A DNA stretch of 64,000 bases. Origin: JAJZNI01 sp035624785. GTDB taxonomy: Bacteria; Chloroflexota; Dormibacteria; Aeolococcales; Aeolococcaceae. The position numbers and the translations under genes were made by a program. The notes beneath the pieces were generated by a model. That model made no database searches and was not told the DNA's origin. It was given only the letters and a program-made list of their open reading frames with translations. The stretch lies in contig DASPQV010000011.1 of assembly GCA_035624785.1 (NCBI GenBank), positions 36,896 to 100,895 of the forward strand, read 5' to 3'. Positions within the stretch are counted from its first letter, which is position 1. Each line of letters begins with the position of its first letter. Below, in pieces: positions 1 to 11,312 of this stretch.

Positions 1-8
1 GACCGAGG

Positions 9-1466
9 GTGCTCTCCAATCCGCCCCTGCTCAACAACCTGTTCAAGGATCTGCTGCCCGGCTCGCCGAGGGAGGCGAGCCTTCTGGTCGCCGCTGCCGA
101 GGGCAGTTCCGCGTCCATGCTGGAGCAGCAGGTGGCGGGCGTCGGTCCCGACACCGCGGTCCGCTCCATAGCCGGCAACCTGGCGCGGAGCCGGGCGCTG
201 GACCCGGCGGCGTGCCTGTGGGCGGTCAGCGAGTTTGCCCGAGTCATGGGCTATCCGGTCAGCGAGGGCCCGCCGGCGCCAGCCCAGGATCCCGGCGCCA
301 CTCTGCCCTGGCCGGGACCGGCGGCGGCCGCCGCGGCAGCCGCCGCTCCCGCCGGTCCACCGCCACCCGCGCAGCCGCTCAATGCCGGCTACAGCCCGCC
401 CACCGGCCCCGCCTTCGGCACCCAGGGCGGTGCGCTCAGCGGTCAGGTTCCCGGTGGGCCCACCGGACAGTACGGGGGTCCACCCGGTGGTCAGTACGGA
501 GGCCCCCCCGGGGGCTATCCGGGTCAGCCGGCGGGCGGGCAGTGGGGAGCGCCGGGGGGACCGATGCAGGGGCCACCGCCCGGCATGGGGCCCGGCGGGC
601 CGCCTCCCGGAATGGGTCCGGGCGGGCCGCCTCCCGGGATGGGCGGACCGGGTTCCCAGCCCCCCCAGTGGGGCACGGCTCCGACGCCGCCCAGCCGGGG
701 CCGGGGTGGGCTCTTCGCGGTCATCGCCGCGATCGTCGTCATCGTGATCGTCGCCGGTTACATCGGGACGGCCGCCGTCGTCAAGCTGCCGCCCTTCGCC
801 AAGTCGTCGCCCAAGCCGAGCCCGGTGGCCGTGGTGACGCCCACCCCGACCTCCACCGCCACTCCCACCGCAGCACCCTCGGCCTCGGAGACGTCGAGCC
901 CGAGCGGGCCGACGGCGGCCACCTTCAACCTGGGCAACACCTTCGACTTCAGCAACTGCGAGAACACCGCCGCCTCGGTCCTCGGCCTCACCGATCCCAA
1001 CTACTTCACGGTCATGGTGGCCATCAACTGCTCGTCGCCCAGCGACTCCGCGCTGTACTCGGACTTCCATGACGGCGACTACTTCCTGACCTCAGGCAAC
1101 GGCTGCCAGTCGTTGACAGACTGCCTGCCCGACTACATGACCTCCAACGGCTCCTGCTCCACCGAGCCCAGCAGCGACTACGTGGACGGCAACGTCACGG
1201 CGGAGGACCTCTGCGACCTCTCGGGCGCGGGCAACGCCGAGGACTACGTCCTCTACGCATCCTTCGACAGCCAGTCGAGTCAGTCGAGCTACTACAACTC
1301 GCTGCTCGACCTGAACGGGATGACCACCGGGGTGGGCACCTGCAGCTCGGAGGACTTCAGCACCACCGCCGACGGCAGCGCCACGTTCTGCGAGAACACC
1401 TACACGATGGGCAGCAGCAGCTCGACCGCCGGCGACCTCTTCCAGTGGGACTCGAGCGGAAGCTGA
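9..1466 (+). CDS. Pro/Gly-rich single-pass membrane protein, function unknown, possibly 5'-truncated
   Basis: Not recognised as a named family. From the GTG at 9 the protein has 485 residues. Residues 1-85 form an alpha-helical globular segment. Residues 86-230 are a low-complexity Pro/Gly/Ala linker, including tandem GPPPGMGPG units. Residues 234-257 are one strong transmembrane helix, followed by a Thr/Ser/Pro-rich stalk (265-305) and a Ser/Asp/Cys-rich C-terminal domain with several cysteines, presumably exported. The Pro-rich face would then be cytoplasmic. The frame is open back to base 3 and no ribosome-binding site can be judged, so the true start may lie outside the window. The next gene is convergent. 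Function unknown. Confidence 0.75.
   Translation: MLSNPPLLNNLFKDLLPGSPREASLLVAAAEGSSASMLEQQVAGVGPDTAVRSIAGNLARSRALDPAACLWAVSEFARVMGYPVSEGPPAPAQDPGATLPWPGPAAAAAAAAAPAGPPPPAQPLNAGYSPPTGPAFGTQGGALSGQVPGGPTGQYGGPPGGQYGGPPGGYPGQPAGGQWGAPGGPMQGPPPGMGPGGPPPGMGPGGPPPGMGGPGSQPPQWGTAPTPPSRGRGGLFAVIAAIVVIVIVAGYIGTAAVVKLPPFAKSSPKPSPVAVVTPTPTSTATPTAAPSASETSSPSGPTAATFNLGNTFDFSNCENTAASVLGLTDPNYFTVMVAINCSSPSDSALYSDFHDGDYFLTSGNGCQSLTDCLPDYMTSNGSCSTEPSSDYVDGNVTAEDLCDLSGAGNAEDYVLYASFDSQSSQSSYYNSLLDLNGMTTGVGTCSSEDFSTTADGSATFCENTYTMGSSSSTAGDLFQWDSSGS
567..653 (+). repeat. Imperfect tandem repeat encoding GPPPGMGPG units
   Basis: About three copies of a roughly 27-base unit lie inside the Pro/Gly linker of the first gene, encoding repeated GGPPPGMG blocks. 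Copies differ mainly at third codon positions, so the repeat is held at protein level rather than being a fresh DNA duplication. Confidence 0.6.
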
Positions 1467-1535
1467 GCGCCTGATCCCAGGGCTCCGGCCGGGGTGGCGC
1501 CGGGCATCGCTCCGGCGGGACCGCGGGGCGCCGAA

Positions 1536-2543
1536 TCAGCTCCGGTCGGCCACCGCGCGGAGGATCAGGGCCAGGTTGGCGGGCCGCTCCGCCATCCGCC
1601 GCATCAGGTAGGGGTACCAGCGCTCGCCGAAGGGCAGGTAGACGCGGACGCCCTCACCCGCCGCGACGAGCCGGCTCTGTTCATCGGGGCGGATACCGTA
1701 GAGCATCTGGTGCTCATGGCCGATGCCGTCGCCCGCCGCCGCCATGACCCGGTGGGAGGCGTCGATCAGGAGGGGATCGTGGGTCGCCACCAGCGGAGTG
1801 GCGCCGCCCTTCGCCAGGATCCGCAGGCAGCGCACGTAGGCGGCACGCACCTCGCCCCGGCGCTGCCAGGCCAGCGCCACGGGCTCCTGGTAGGCGCCCT
1901 TGCAGAGCCGGATCCGGGAGCCGGCATGGGCGAGGGCGCGGCAGTCGTCCTCGGACCTCCGGAGCGAGGCCTGGATCACCAGCCCGGTGGCGGGGAACTC
2001 GGTGCGCAGGCGGGCCCCGATCCGGAGGGTGGAGTCGGTGGTCGTGTGGTCCTCCATGTCGAGGGTCACGGCCATGCCGGCGGCGGCGGCCTCCCGGCAG
2101 ACGGTGTGCGCGTTCTCGTAGGCCAGATCCTCGTCGAGTGCCTGACCCAGGGAGGACAGCTTGACTGAGAGCTCAGCGGCAAGCGGGAGGCCCTCCCCGG
2201 CCAGCCGGCTCACCAGGGTGCATAGGGCGGAGACCGCCTCCCGAGCATCGCTGTGATCGTGGGTATCCTCGCCCAGGCGGTCGATGGTCACGGCCAGGCC
2301 ACGGGAGGCGAGCGTCCGGGCCACCCCCACCGCGTCGTCGATGCGCTCGCCGGCCACGAAGCGGTGGACCAGCTGCCGGGTCAGGGGCGCGGTGGACACG
2401 GTCCGCTGCACCCAGCGGCGCCGCGAGGCCCACAGCATGGCGTGGCGCAGAGCCGCTGCGCCCGACACTCCGCGCGGCCATCCCCGTGCGGCGCCCCAAC
2501 CGGGATGATCGGACGCCATGCGGTGATTATCGGCGTCCGCCAC
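1536..2543 (-). CDS. Proline dehydrogenase (FAD-dependent, monofunctional)
   Basis: Oxidises proline to 1-pyrroline-5-carboxylate, passing electrons through FAD to the quinone pool; the first step of proline catabolism. The 335-residue length fits monofunctional bacterial PRODH TIM barrels. The C-terminal half carries the family blocks RLCKGAY, MLYGIR and the substrate-proximal YLPFGERWYPYLMRRMAERP with its paired arginines. The start could be the ATG at 2543 or the one nine codons in (2519). It follows atpC on the same strand after about 80 bases. No P5C dehydrogenase is in the window, so the second catabolic step must be encoded elsewhere. Confidence 0.9.
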   Translation of the reverse strand: MADADNHRMASDHPGWGAARGWPRGVSGAAALRHAMLWASRRRWVQRTVSTAPLTRQLVHRFVAGERIDDAVGVARTLASRGLAVTIDRLGEDTHDHSDAREAVSALCTLVSRLAGEGLPLAAELSVKLSSLGQALDEDLAYENAHTVCREAAAAGMAVTLDMEDHTTTDSTLRIGARLRTEFPATGLVIQASLRRSEDDCRALAHAGSRIRLCKGAYQEPVALAWQRRGEVRAAYVRCLRILAKGGATPLVATHDPLLIDASHRVMAAAGDGIGHEHQMLYGIRPDEQSRLVAAGEGVRVYLPFGERWYPYLMRRMAERPANLALILRAVADRS

Positions 2544-2620
2544 CGGGTCCGGGCACCCGTGACCGACCTGGTGCTCCGACCCGGCCAGCGTCCCCGGCCA
2601 CGGCGCAGGTCGGGGAGGGC

Positions 2621-3049
2621 TCAGGAGGGCGGCTGTCCGGGCCGCGCCGCGCGCCGGCGGCGGACCTCGGCCACCCGCAGCCGGTAGAGGGCCCGCTCCA
2701 GCTTGGCCGCCGCCTCGGCATCATCGGCGCGCTCCGCGAGCGCCTCCTCGGCGGCCTGCTTGGCCCTCGCCGCTCGGGCCTGATCGATGTCCTCGGCGCG
2801 TTCCGCGGCGTCCGCCAGGATGACGACCCGCTCGGGCAGGACCTCGAGGAACCCGCCGGCAATGAAGAGGTACTCGTCGACCCCCTCGTTGCGGACCATG
2901 ATCTCGCCGGTGCGCAGGGGGGTCAGGAGGGGAATATGCCGCGGCAGCACCCCCAGATCGCCGTCGGTCCCCGGCGCGAGCACGAAGTCGGCCTCCTGGG
3001 AGAGCACGCTCCCCTCGGCGGTGACCAGCTCGACCTGGAGCTTCGGCAT
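2621..3049 (-). CDS. atpC: F1Fo ATP synthase epsilon subunit
   Basis: Central-stalk subunit of F1 that regulates ATP hydrolysis. At 142 residues it has the normal two-domain form: an N-terminal beta sandwich (about 1-85, containing LAPGTDGDLGVLPRHIPLLTPL) and a C-terminal helical hairpin rich in Ala/Glu/Arg. It is the last atp gene, starting 8 bases after atpD ends, as in most bacterial atp operons. Confidence 0.96.
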   Translation of the reverse strand: MPKLQVELVTAEGSVLSQEADFVLAPGTDGDLGVLPRHIPLLTPLRTGEIMVRNEGVDEYLFIAGGFLEVLPERVVILADAAERAEDIDQARAARAKQAAEEALAERADDAEAAAKLERALYRLRVAEVRRRRAARPGQPPS

Positions 3050-3057
3050 ACCCGCGC

Positions 3058-4599
<1,542 letters not shown>

Positions 4600-4624
4600 G
4601 GTTCGGGGGTCTCCTTGTGGGCTC

Positions 4625-5479
4625 TCAGGATTGGAGGGCGGCGCCGCCGCCGACCACCTCCATCAGCTCGGTGGTGATGGTCGCCTGCCGCACCTTGTTG
4701 GCGGTGAGGGTGAGGCTCTGGATCAGCTCCCCGGCGTTCTCCGAGGCGCCGTGCATGGCCACGATCTTGGCCGCCTGCTCGCTGGCCACGTTGTCGAGCA
4801 CGGCGCGGTACACCTGGGCCTCCACGTAGCGGGGCAGCAGCGCGTCGAGGACCTCCCTGGCGTCGGGCTCGTACTCGAAGTCCGCCGCCACCTTGGGGGC
4901 GTCCTCCGGCGGCTGCACCGGGATCAGGCGCTGCAGGGTGGGCTGCTGACGCCCCGTGCTCACGAACTGTGCGTAAACGACATCCACCTGGTCGCAGCCG
5001 CCCTCCTCGTAGCGCTGCATGGCCACCCGGATCGCGGGGAGCACGTCCCCCAGGGTCGGCCGGTCCCCGTAGTTGCTGACGTCGGCGATCAGGTCCTTGC
5101 CGAGGCGGCGCATGGTGTCGCGGCCGCGCCGGCCGATGCTCACCACCTGGACGGGGACCTCGCTGTCGTTGATCTCACGGAGGGCCAGCCGGATGCTGTT
5201 GCTGTTCAACCCGCCCACCAGCCCGCGGTCGGTGGTGACCAGGATCAGGCAGCGATGCTCGAGAGGACGAGCGGTCAGATAGGGGTGCTGGTACTCAGGA
5301 GTCCGGCGCATCAGCTCGGCCATCACCCCACTCAGCTCGTCAGCGTAGGGCCGTGCCCGCTGCATCCGGTCCTGGGCGCGGCGCAGCTTGGAAGCGGCCA
5401 CCAGCTCCATGGCCTTGGTGATCTTCTGGGTGTTGGCGACGCTCCGGATCCGGCGACGCAGGTCCCTGAGGCTGGGCAT
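4625..5479 (-). CDS. atpG: F1Fo ATP synthase gamma subunit (rotor shaft)
   Basis: Rotating central shaft linking the c-ring to the catalytic beta subunits. The 284-residue protein has the invariant N-terminal helix (RIRSVANTQKITKAMELVAASKLRRAQ-type block, residues 10-35) and the matching C-terminal helix with ASENAGELIQSLTLTANKVR-type sequence. Length is normal. It starts 46 bases after atpA. Confidence 0.96.
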   Translation of the reverse strand: MPSLRDLRRRIRSVANTQKITKAMELVAASKLRRAQDRMQRARPYADELSGVMAELMRRTPEYQHPYLTARPLEHRCLILVTTDRGLVGGLNSNSIRLALREINDSEVPVQVVSIGRRGRDTMRRLGKDLIADVSNYGDRPTLGDVLPAIRVAMQRYEEGGCDQVDVVYAQFVSTGRQQPTLQRLIPVQPPEDAPKVAADFEYEPDAREVLDALLPRYVEAQVYRAVLDNVASEQAAKIVAMHGASENAGELIQSLTLTANKVRQATITTELMEVVGGGAALQS

Positions 5480-5525
5480 CAGCGTCCGGGCTCCGATGGA
5501 GGGGGTTGGCGCGGCCAGCAGAGGA

Positions 5526-7046
<1,521 letters not shown>

Positions 7047-7070
7047 CGCTGGGTTGTTCCCGACCTCCGA

Positions 7071-7595
7071 TCAGGCCAGAGCGGCCTGAAGCTGCTGCAG
7101 GTGAGTGCGGACGCTGGCGTCGATGACCCGGTCGCCGATCCGCACCAGGAGCCCGCCGATGATGGTGGGGTCGTGGACCGCCTCCACGCGCACCGGCTTG
7201 TGGAAACGTGCCGCGAGCGCCGCCTCGAGCTGCCTGGCTGCGGCTGCGTCGAGCGGCACCGCCGACCTGACCACGGCCCGGAGCACGCCGCTCGCCGCCT
7301 CGCTCATGGCCTGGTACTCGGTGACGACGTCGTCGAGGATCTGGGTTCGGCCTCGGGTGACGAGCAGCCGCACCAGGTTGCGGGCCGTGGGGCTGGAGCC
7401 GGCCAGCAGGCCGTCGACCAGCCGGCCGCGTTCCGGGACGCTGACCCTGGGATTGGAGAGCGCGGTCCGCACGCGGGGATCGCGGACCAGCGCACGCGCC
7501 CGCGCCAGGTCCGTGCCGACGGCATCGATGCGCTTCTCGTCCCGGGCCACCTGGAAAGCGGCATCGGCGTAGCGGCGGGCGAGCGCCGATGGCAT
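7071..7595 (-). CDS. atpH: F1Fo ATP synthase delta subunit
   Basis: Links F1 to the peripheral b-stalk. The ATG at 7595 is chosen over an in-frame TTG at 7640 because a GGAGG lies 8 bases before it and the resulting 174-residue protein (MPSALARRYADAAF start) matches the family. The N-terminal ARRYADAAF block and the C-terminal PTIIGGLLVRIGDRVIDASVR block are diagnostic of delta/OSCP. Confidence 0.93.
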   Translation of the reverse strand: MPSALARRYADAAFQVARDEKRIDAVGTDLARARALVRDPRVRTALSNPRVSVPERGRLVDGLLAGSSPTARNLVRLLVTRGRTQILDDVVTEYQAMSEAASGVLRAVVRSAVPLDAAAARQLEAALAARFHKPVRVEAVHDPTIIGGLLVRIGDRVIDASVRTHLQQLQAALA

Positions 7596-7653
7596 CAGCG
7601 GCGCCTCCACGCCGGCGCGGCGCCGTCGCTCACCGGGCAAACGTCCGCCATCC

Positions 7654-8163
7654 TCACTGCGGGTGCTCCTCTAGCGACTTCACGGATCTCTCGATCAGCT
7701 TCTGATGAGCCGCGGCGTCGATCGACTCCCCGAGGACCTGCGCGGCCGCGGCCACCACCAGCGCACCGACCTGTCCGCTCAGGTCCCGCATCGCCTTGTC
7801 CCGCTCGGCGACGATGTCCTGGCGCGCCTGCTCCGCGAAGGCCTTGGCCTCCTCTCGCGCCTTGGCCCGAACCTCCTCGGCCTCACTGGCGGCGTCACGA
7901 TGGGCGCGGCTGCCGATCTCCCGGGCCTGCCCGCGCGCCTCCTCGAGGAGCTGGTCGACCTGTCCCTTCACCTCGCTGAGCCGCCGCTCCGACTCCTGGG
8001 CCTGACGCAGCCCGGTCTCGATGATCCGCTCGCGGTGGTCGGCAGCCCGCATCACCCGCGGGTAGACCCAGCGCCAGAGGATGCCGACCATGAGCAGGAA
8101 CGCGATTATCTCGGCGATCAGGGTCAGGTTTGGAGTCAGGATGGACGACGTCGCGGCAACCAT
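7654..8163 (-). CDS. atpF: F1Fo ATP synthase b subunit (peripheral stalk)
   Basis: Stator stalk dimer. The 169-residue protein has one N-terminal membrane helix (about 12-33) followed by a long highly charged coiled coil rich in Ala/Glu/Arg. Position between atpE and atpH and total length are typical. Confidence 0.95.
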   Translation of the reverse strand: MVAATSSILTPNLTLIAEIIAFLLMVGILWRWVYPRVMRAADHRERIIETGLRQAQESERRLSEVKGQVDQLLEEARGQAREIGSRAHRDAASEAEEVRAKAREEAKAFAEQARQDIVAERDKAMRDLSGQVGALVVAAAAQVLGESIDAAAHQKLIERSVKSLEEHPQ

Positions 8164-8174
8164 CGCGAACTGCC

Positions 8175-8456
8175 TCAGGTCGGATTGCTGCTGCCGAAGC
8201 TGACGATGAAGAAGAAGCCAAGCACCAGGTTGATGAAGTACATGGCCTCGACCAGGCCGACGATCAGGAACATGATGACCGTCAGCCGGCCCTGCGCTTC
8301 GGGCTGACGAGCGGTTCCCTGGATGGTGGCGTTGCCGGCGAGACCATCGCCGATGGCGGCGCCGATCGCGCCGCCCCCGAGGGCGAGACCGGCAGCGATG
8401 AGCGCGCCCATCAGGGCGATGGAATGGGCCGTGACGGCCGTGGCTATCAGTGCCAT
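8175..8456 (-). CDS. atpE: F1Fo ATP synthase c subunit (proton-binding ring)
   Basis: Membrane rotor ring subunit, 93 residues, two transmembrane helices. The first carries the glycine repeat GGGAIGAAIGDG and the second the ion-binding carboxylate Glu70 in VGLVEAMYF. Alanine follows Glu70, and there is no glutamine in helix 1 or Ser/Thr next to the glutamate, as sodium-type rings have. The ring is therefore predicted to carry protons. Confidence 0.96.
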   Translation of the reverse strand: MALIATAVTAHSIALMGALIAAGLALGGGAIGAAIGDGLAGNATIQGTARQPEAQGRLTVIMFLIVGLVEAMYFINLVLGFFFIVSFGSSNPT

Positions 8457-8471
8457 CGAGTCAGTGTCTCC

Positions 8472-9377
8472 TCATTGCATGGTTTGGTAGCCGGATGCCC
8501 GTCGGTCAACCTGCGAGGCCGGGTGGGTGTCAGAGAGAGTGGATGCCAAGCGTTCGGTCGCGTCCTCAACGGAATGCTCGGAGCTCTCCATCCCCTCCCG
8601 CGCCTGGCCGAAATAGATGATGGTGAGTAGCATGAAGATGAAAGCCTGGATGGTGCCGATGAGCAGAACATCGAAAAGCTTCCAGACCACCAAGGCTAAG
8701 ATCGCGAGCGGGGAGAGGGCCGCGGTGACGGCCGAGCCTCCGACCAGGGCGGCGAACAGGCCGCCGAGCAGATAGGCCATCACCACGGCGGCGAAGAGGT
8801 TGCCGAAGAGTCGTAGGGCAAGCGTGATGGGCTTGACCACCTCCTCAATGATGTTGAGGACGGTGAAGAGGACCCGAACCAGCACGTTCAGCTGGTAGGG
8901 GCGCGTGAAATGGTGCAGATAGCCACCCAGGCCGCGGATCCGGATCGAGTAAGCCTGGCTGAGGATGAAGACCACGAGTCCCATCGCCAGAGTCAGGTTG
9001 AGGTCGGCGTTGGCGGGCTCGACCGGCTGCTCGAGGGGGAAGAAATCAAGCCAGTTGGCGGTGAGGATGAAGAAACCGATGGTCGCCGCCAGCGGAAGGA
9101 CGAAGGACGGAGCGTCCTGTCCGACCGTCTCGCGCACCAGGTTGCGGACGTAGCCCAGGAACAGCTCGAACGCCATCTGCAGCTTGGTGGGCTTGCCTAA
9201 CCGTACCGTGCCCGCCAGGACGAACCCGATCGCCAGGGTCACAGCGATGGCGATAGCCGAAGATATCAGGGTGTCGTAGTTGAGCTGGCAGTAGAGCGGT
9301 GGGTTGTTGGGGTTCCCGCAGAGGACGAGGAGGGGGTGCTGCCCCGGGGTGGCATCGCCAAGCAGCAGTCCGGTCAT
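8472..9377 (-). CDS. atpB: F1Fo ATP synthase a subunit (proton channel)
   Basis: Forms the proton half-channels against the c-ring. The essential arginine is Arg189 in LALRLFGNLFA. Five to six membrane helices are evident and the conserved GTIQAFIFMLLTIIYFG block closes the membrane domain. After it comes an unusual hydrophilic tail of about 40 residues rich in Ser/Glu/Asp. The start codon overlaps the stop of the upstream membrane gene in an ATGA arrangement. Confidence 0.95.
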   Translation of the reverse strand: MTGLLLGDATPGQHPLLVLCGNPNNPPLYCQLNYDTLISSAIAIAVTLAIGFVLAGTVRLGKPTKLQMAFELFLGYVRNLVRETVGQDAPSFVLPLAATIGFFILTANWLDFFPLEQPVEPANADLNLTLAMGLVVFILSQAYSIRIRGLGGYLHHFTRPYQLNVLVRVLFTVLNIIEEVVKPITLALRLFGNLFAAVVMAYLLGGLFAALVGGSAVTAALSPLAILALVVWKLFDVLLIGTIQAFIFMLLTIIYFGQAREGMESSEHSVEDATERLASTLSDTHPASQVDRRASGYQTMQ

Positions 9378-9757
9378 GGGGCGCGGAGCACCTCACGCAA
9401 CGAAGTGGCGGTGAGCGCCAGCTGGGCGAAGGCCATCCCCCCGGCCACCAGGACCATCTGCCGCCATCCCAGCACAAACCCGGCGGCCACCGCCAGCAGC
9501 GTCAACGTGAGCAGCCGCAGGATGCTGGTGGCCGCGAAGGCCGCGCCGAGGCGAAGGAGCTGGGCTGCCGCGAAGCCGTTACCCGCGCCGAGCAAGAGGC
9601 CAAGGGCGAGGGCAACACCGACCGTGGGCTGCCGGGAGACCGCCGTCACCACCACGGCAAGCCCCGCAACTCCCGCGCAGACCGCAGCGCTGCGGTTGAG
9701 CGCCCGCCGGGGGGCCGCGGGAAGGCCGGCCACCGGCGGCGCGGCCTGCGTCTGCAT
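9374..9757 (-). CDS. AtpI-like ATP synthase assembly membrane protein
   Basis: 127 residues with four predicted membrane helices and a short hydrophilic N-terminus. Sequence alone is weakly diagnostic. The position directly upstream of atpB with a 4-base overlap, the size and the topology match the I/AtpI subunit that helps assemble the c-ring. Its own start abuts the end of the AtpZ-like gene. Confidence 0.7.
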   Translation of the reverse strand: MQTQAAPPVAGLPAAPRRALNRSAAVCAGVAGLAVVVTAVSRQPTVGVALALGLLLGAGNGFAAAQLLRLGAAFAATSILRLLTLTLLAVAAGFVLGWRQMVLVAGGMAFAQLALTATSLREVLRAP

Positions 9758-9969
9758 CAGAGGTACCTTCTCAGCTGCGCCCAGAGGACCATCACGGCCG
9801 CGCCGATCCCGAGCAGAAGTCCGACGAGGAGGCCGAGAGGACTGGTGTGGACAGCCTGGTCGATGAACAGGCCGCCAACGAGCGGCAGAGCGACTATCAC
9901 GGCCAGGAACAGACCCAGACCGGCCAGGTCGCCCACCGATGGAGACGGCTTGGACGGTTCAGCGGGCAT
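9757..9969 (-). CDS. AtpZ/AtpI-family small membrane protein
   Basis: Two membrane helices with the AtpZ pattern: first helix GLFLAVIVALPLVGGLFIDQ, then a second helix ending in WAQLRRYL. AtpZ with AtpI is thought to aid magnesium supply or assembly of the ATP synthase. I start it at the ATG at 9969 (70 residues). Alternative in-frame GTG starts at 10017 and 10080 would add residues that look non-conserved, and the 10080 start falls within the candidate promoter. It heads the atp operon. Confidence 0.72.
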   Translation of the reverse strand: MPAEPSKPSPSVGDLAGLGLFLAVIVALPLVGGLFIDQAVHTSPLGLLVGLLLGIGAAVMVLWAQLRRYL

Positions 9970-10068
9970 GCGCGAGCCCGCGCGTGCTCGGCGCGCGGGA
10001 AAGAGGTCGATCGTCACCGCGAGGCCCCAACCCAACCCGGCCTCGCTCGTGTCCGCGGGCACGGCCGG

Positions 10069-10096
10069 AAGGTAGCACACAGATGCGCCGGGTCGA
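10069..10096 (-). promoter_or_regulatory. Candidate atp operon promoter
   Basis: Read on the minus strand, TCGACC and TACCTT are separated by 16 bases, a weak sigma-70-like pair just downstream of the wecA-like gene and upstream of atpZ. It is the best candidate in an 80-170 base gap, but the match to consensus is modest. Confidence 0.3.
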
Positions 10097-10130
10097 TCCG
10101 GGCAGTTCCGGCGCCCACGGCGGGAGACAG

Positions 10131-10160
10131 AAAGGCCCCGGCCCGCTCGGCGCCGGCCCC
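10131..10160 (-). terminator. Probable terminator after the wecA-like gene
   Basis: Directly after the wecA-like stop codon the minus strand forms an imperfect GC-rich hairpin (CCGGC paired with GCCGG plus an outer GG/CC pair) followed by TTTCTG. It would separate the glycan and one-carbon genes from the atp operon. Confidence 0.4.
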
Positions 10161-10163
10161 CCC

Positions 10164-11312
10164 TCAGTCGAGCTCGCGCTCGTGGCGGCTCCTCTGGGAC
10201 GCCACCGGCCGGCCGGTCACCGCCATCCCACCGGCGTGCTCACCGGGTAGCCGGACGCGGGCCCCGGCGCGGCGAACCCGGCGCTGGTTGCGCCAGAAGA
10301 TGCCGGCCAGGCCCAGGGCGCAGAGGACGATGGCGACGTAGAGGATGGTGTGGTGGCCGAAGAGGGCGAGGGCCAGGCAGCCCAGCACGCCGGTGGCCAG
10401 GTAGAAGGTGAGGGCGGTCTCCAGCGGCGTCATCCCCCGGGCCTGGAGACGGTGGTGGAGGTGGCCGGCGTCCGGGGTCGCCGGGCTGATCCCGGCCCGG
10501 CGTCGCCTCACGATCGCCCAGGCGGTGTCGGTGATGGGCAGGCTGAGCGCGATCAGCGGGACCAGGATTGAGACGCCGACCGCCACCTTGGCGATGCCGA
10601 CGATGGTGATGCCGGCGATCGCCACCCCCAGGAAGTGGCTTCCCGTGTCGCCCATGAAAGTCCGTGCCGGCGGCAGGTTGAAGACCAGGAAGCCGGCGCA
10701 GACACCCATCAGCGAACCGCTCATGATGACCACCCCGGACTGGACGTCCCCCGGCTCGGTGATCCGGTTGATGGCGGCCAGCATGGCCACCATGGCGACG
10801 ATTCCCACCACGCCGGCCGCGACCCCGTCAGCACCGTCCAGGAAGTTGATGGAGACCTGCAAGCCGGCCACCCAGAGGACGGTCATCGGCAGGGCGAGGA
10901 ATCCCAGGGTCACGTGCCCGAAGAGAGGGAGATCGACGAAGGGGATGTCCATCCCCAGCAGGTAGAAGGCCACGCCCGCCCCCAGCACCACGACGAGCTT
11001 GGGCCACCAGGGGAGATCGACCACGTCGTCGACGGCCATCACGGCCGCCACCACGGTGGCCACGATCAGGAGGGGCCAGCGAGTCCCGATGTCACCGCCG
11101 AAGGCAATGAGAGCGATGGCGAAGCCGGCCACCATGGCGATGCCGCCCAGCCGCGGAGTGGGGCGGGCGTGGAGGTGGCGGTCGTCGTCGGGATGGGCGA
11201 CCGCACCCACCACGCGGGCCAGCCGCATCGAGACCGGGGTGGCGGCGATGCAGACGGCTGAGGCGACCAGGAAGGGGGGAAGGGCGCTGATCCAGGCCGA
11301 GGCGGAGCTCAC
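10164..11312 (-). CDS. WecA/TagO-like undecaprenyl-phosphate GlcNAc-1-phosphate transferase
   Basis: Polytopic membrane enzyme that transfers a HexNAc-1-phosphate from the UDP-sugar to undecaprenyl phosphate, starting cell-wall polymer synthesis. About ten membrane helices carry the family motifs: VDDVVDLP, NFLDGADGVAAG, FMGDTGSHFLG and the cytoplasmic HLHHRL that separates WecA/TagO from MraY. The GTG at 11312 is chosen because it overlaps the glyA stop by 4 bases (GTGA), suggesting translational coupling; a GTG at 11345 would overlap by 37 bases. The basic C-terminal tail of about 40 residues is longer than usual. The polymer made is not evident from neighbours. Confidence 0.88.
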   Translation of the reverse strand: MSSASAWISALPPFLVASAVCIAATPVSMRLARVVGAVAHPDDDRHLHARPTPRLGGIAMVAGFAIALIAFGGDIGTRWPLLIVATVVAAVMAVDDVVDLPWWPKLVVVLGAGVAFYLLGMDIPFVDLPLFGHVTLGFLALPMTVLWVAGLQVSINFLDGADGVAAGVVGIVAMVAMLAAINRITEPGDVQSGVVIMSGSLMGVCAGFLVFNLPPARTFMGDTGSHFLGVAIAGITIVGIAKVAVGVSILVPLIALSLPITDTAWAIVRRRRAGISPATPDAGHLHHRLQARGMTPLETALTFYLATGVLGCLALALFGHHTILYVAIVLCALGLAGIFWRNQRRVRRAGARVRLPGEHAGGMAVTGRPVASQRSRHERELD

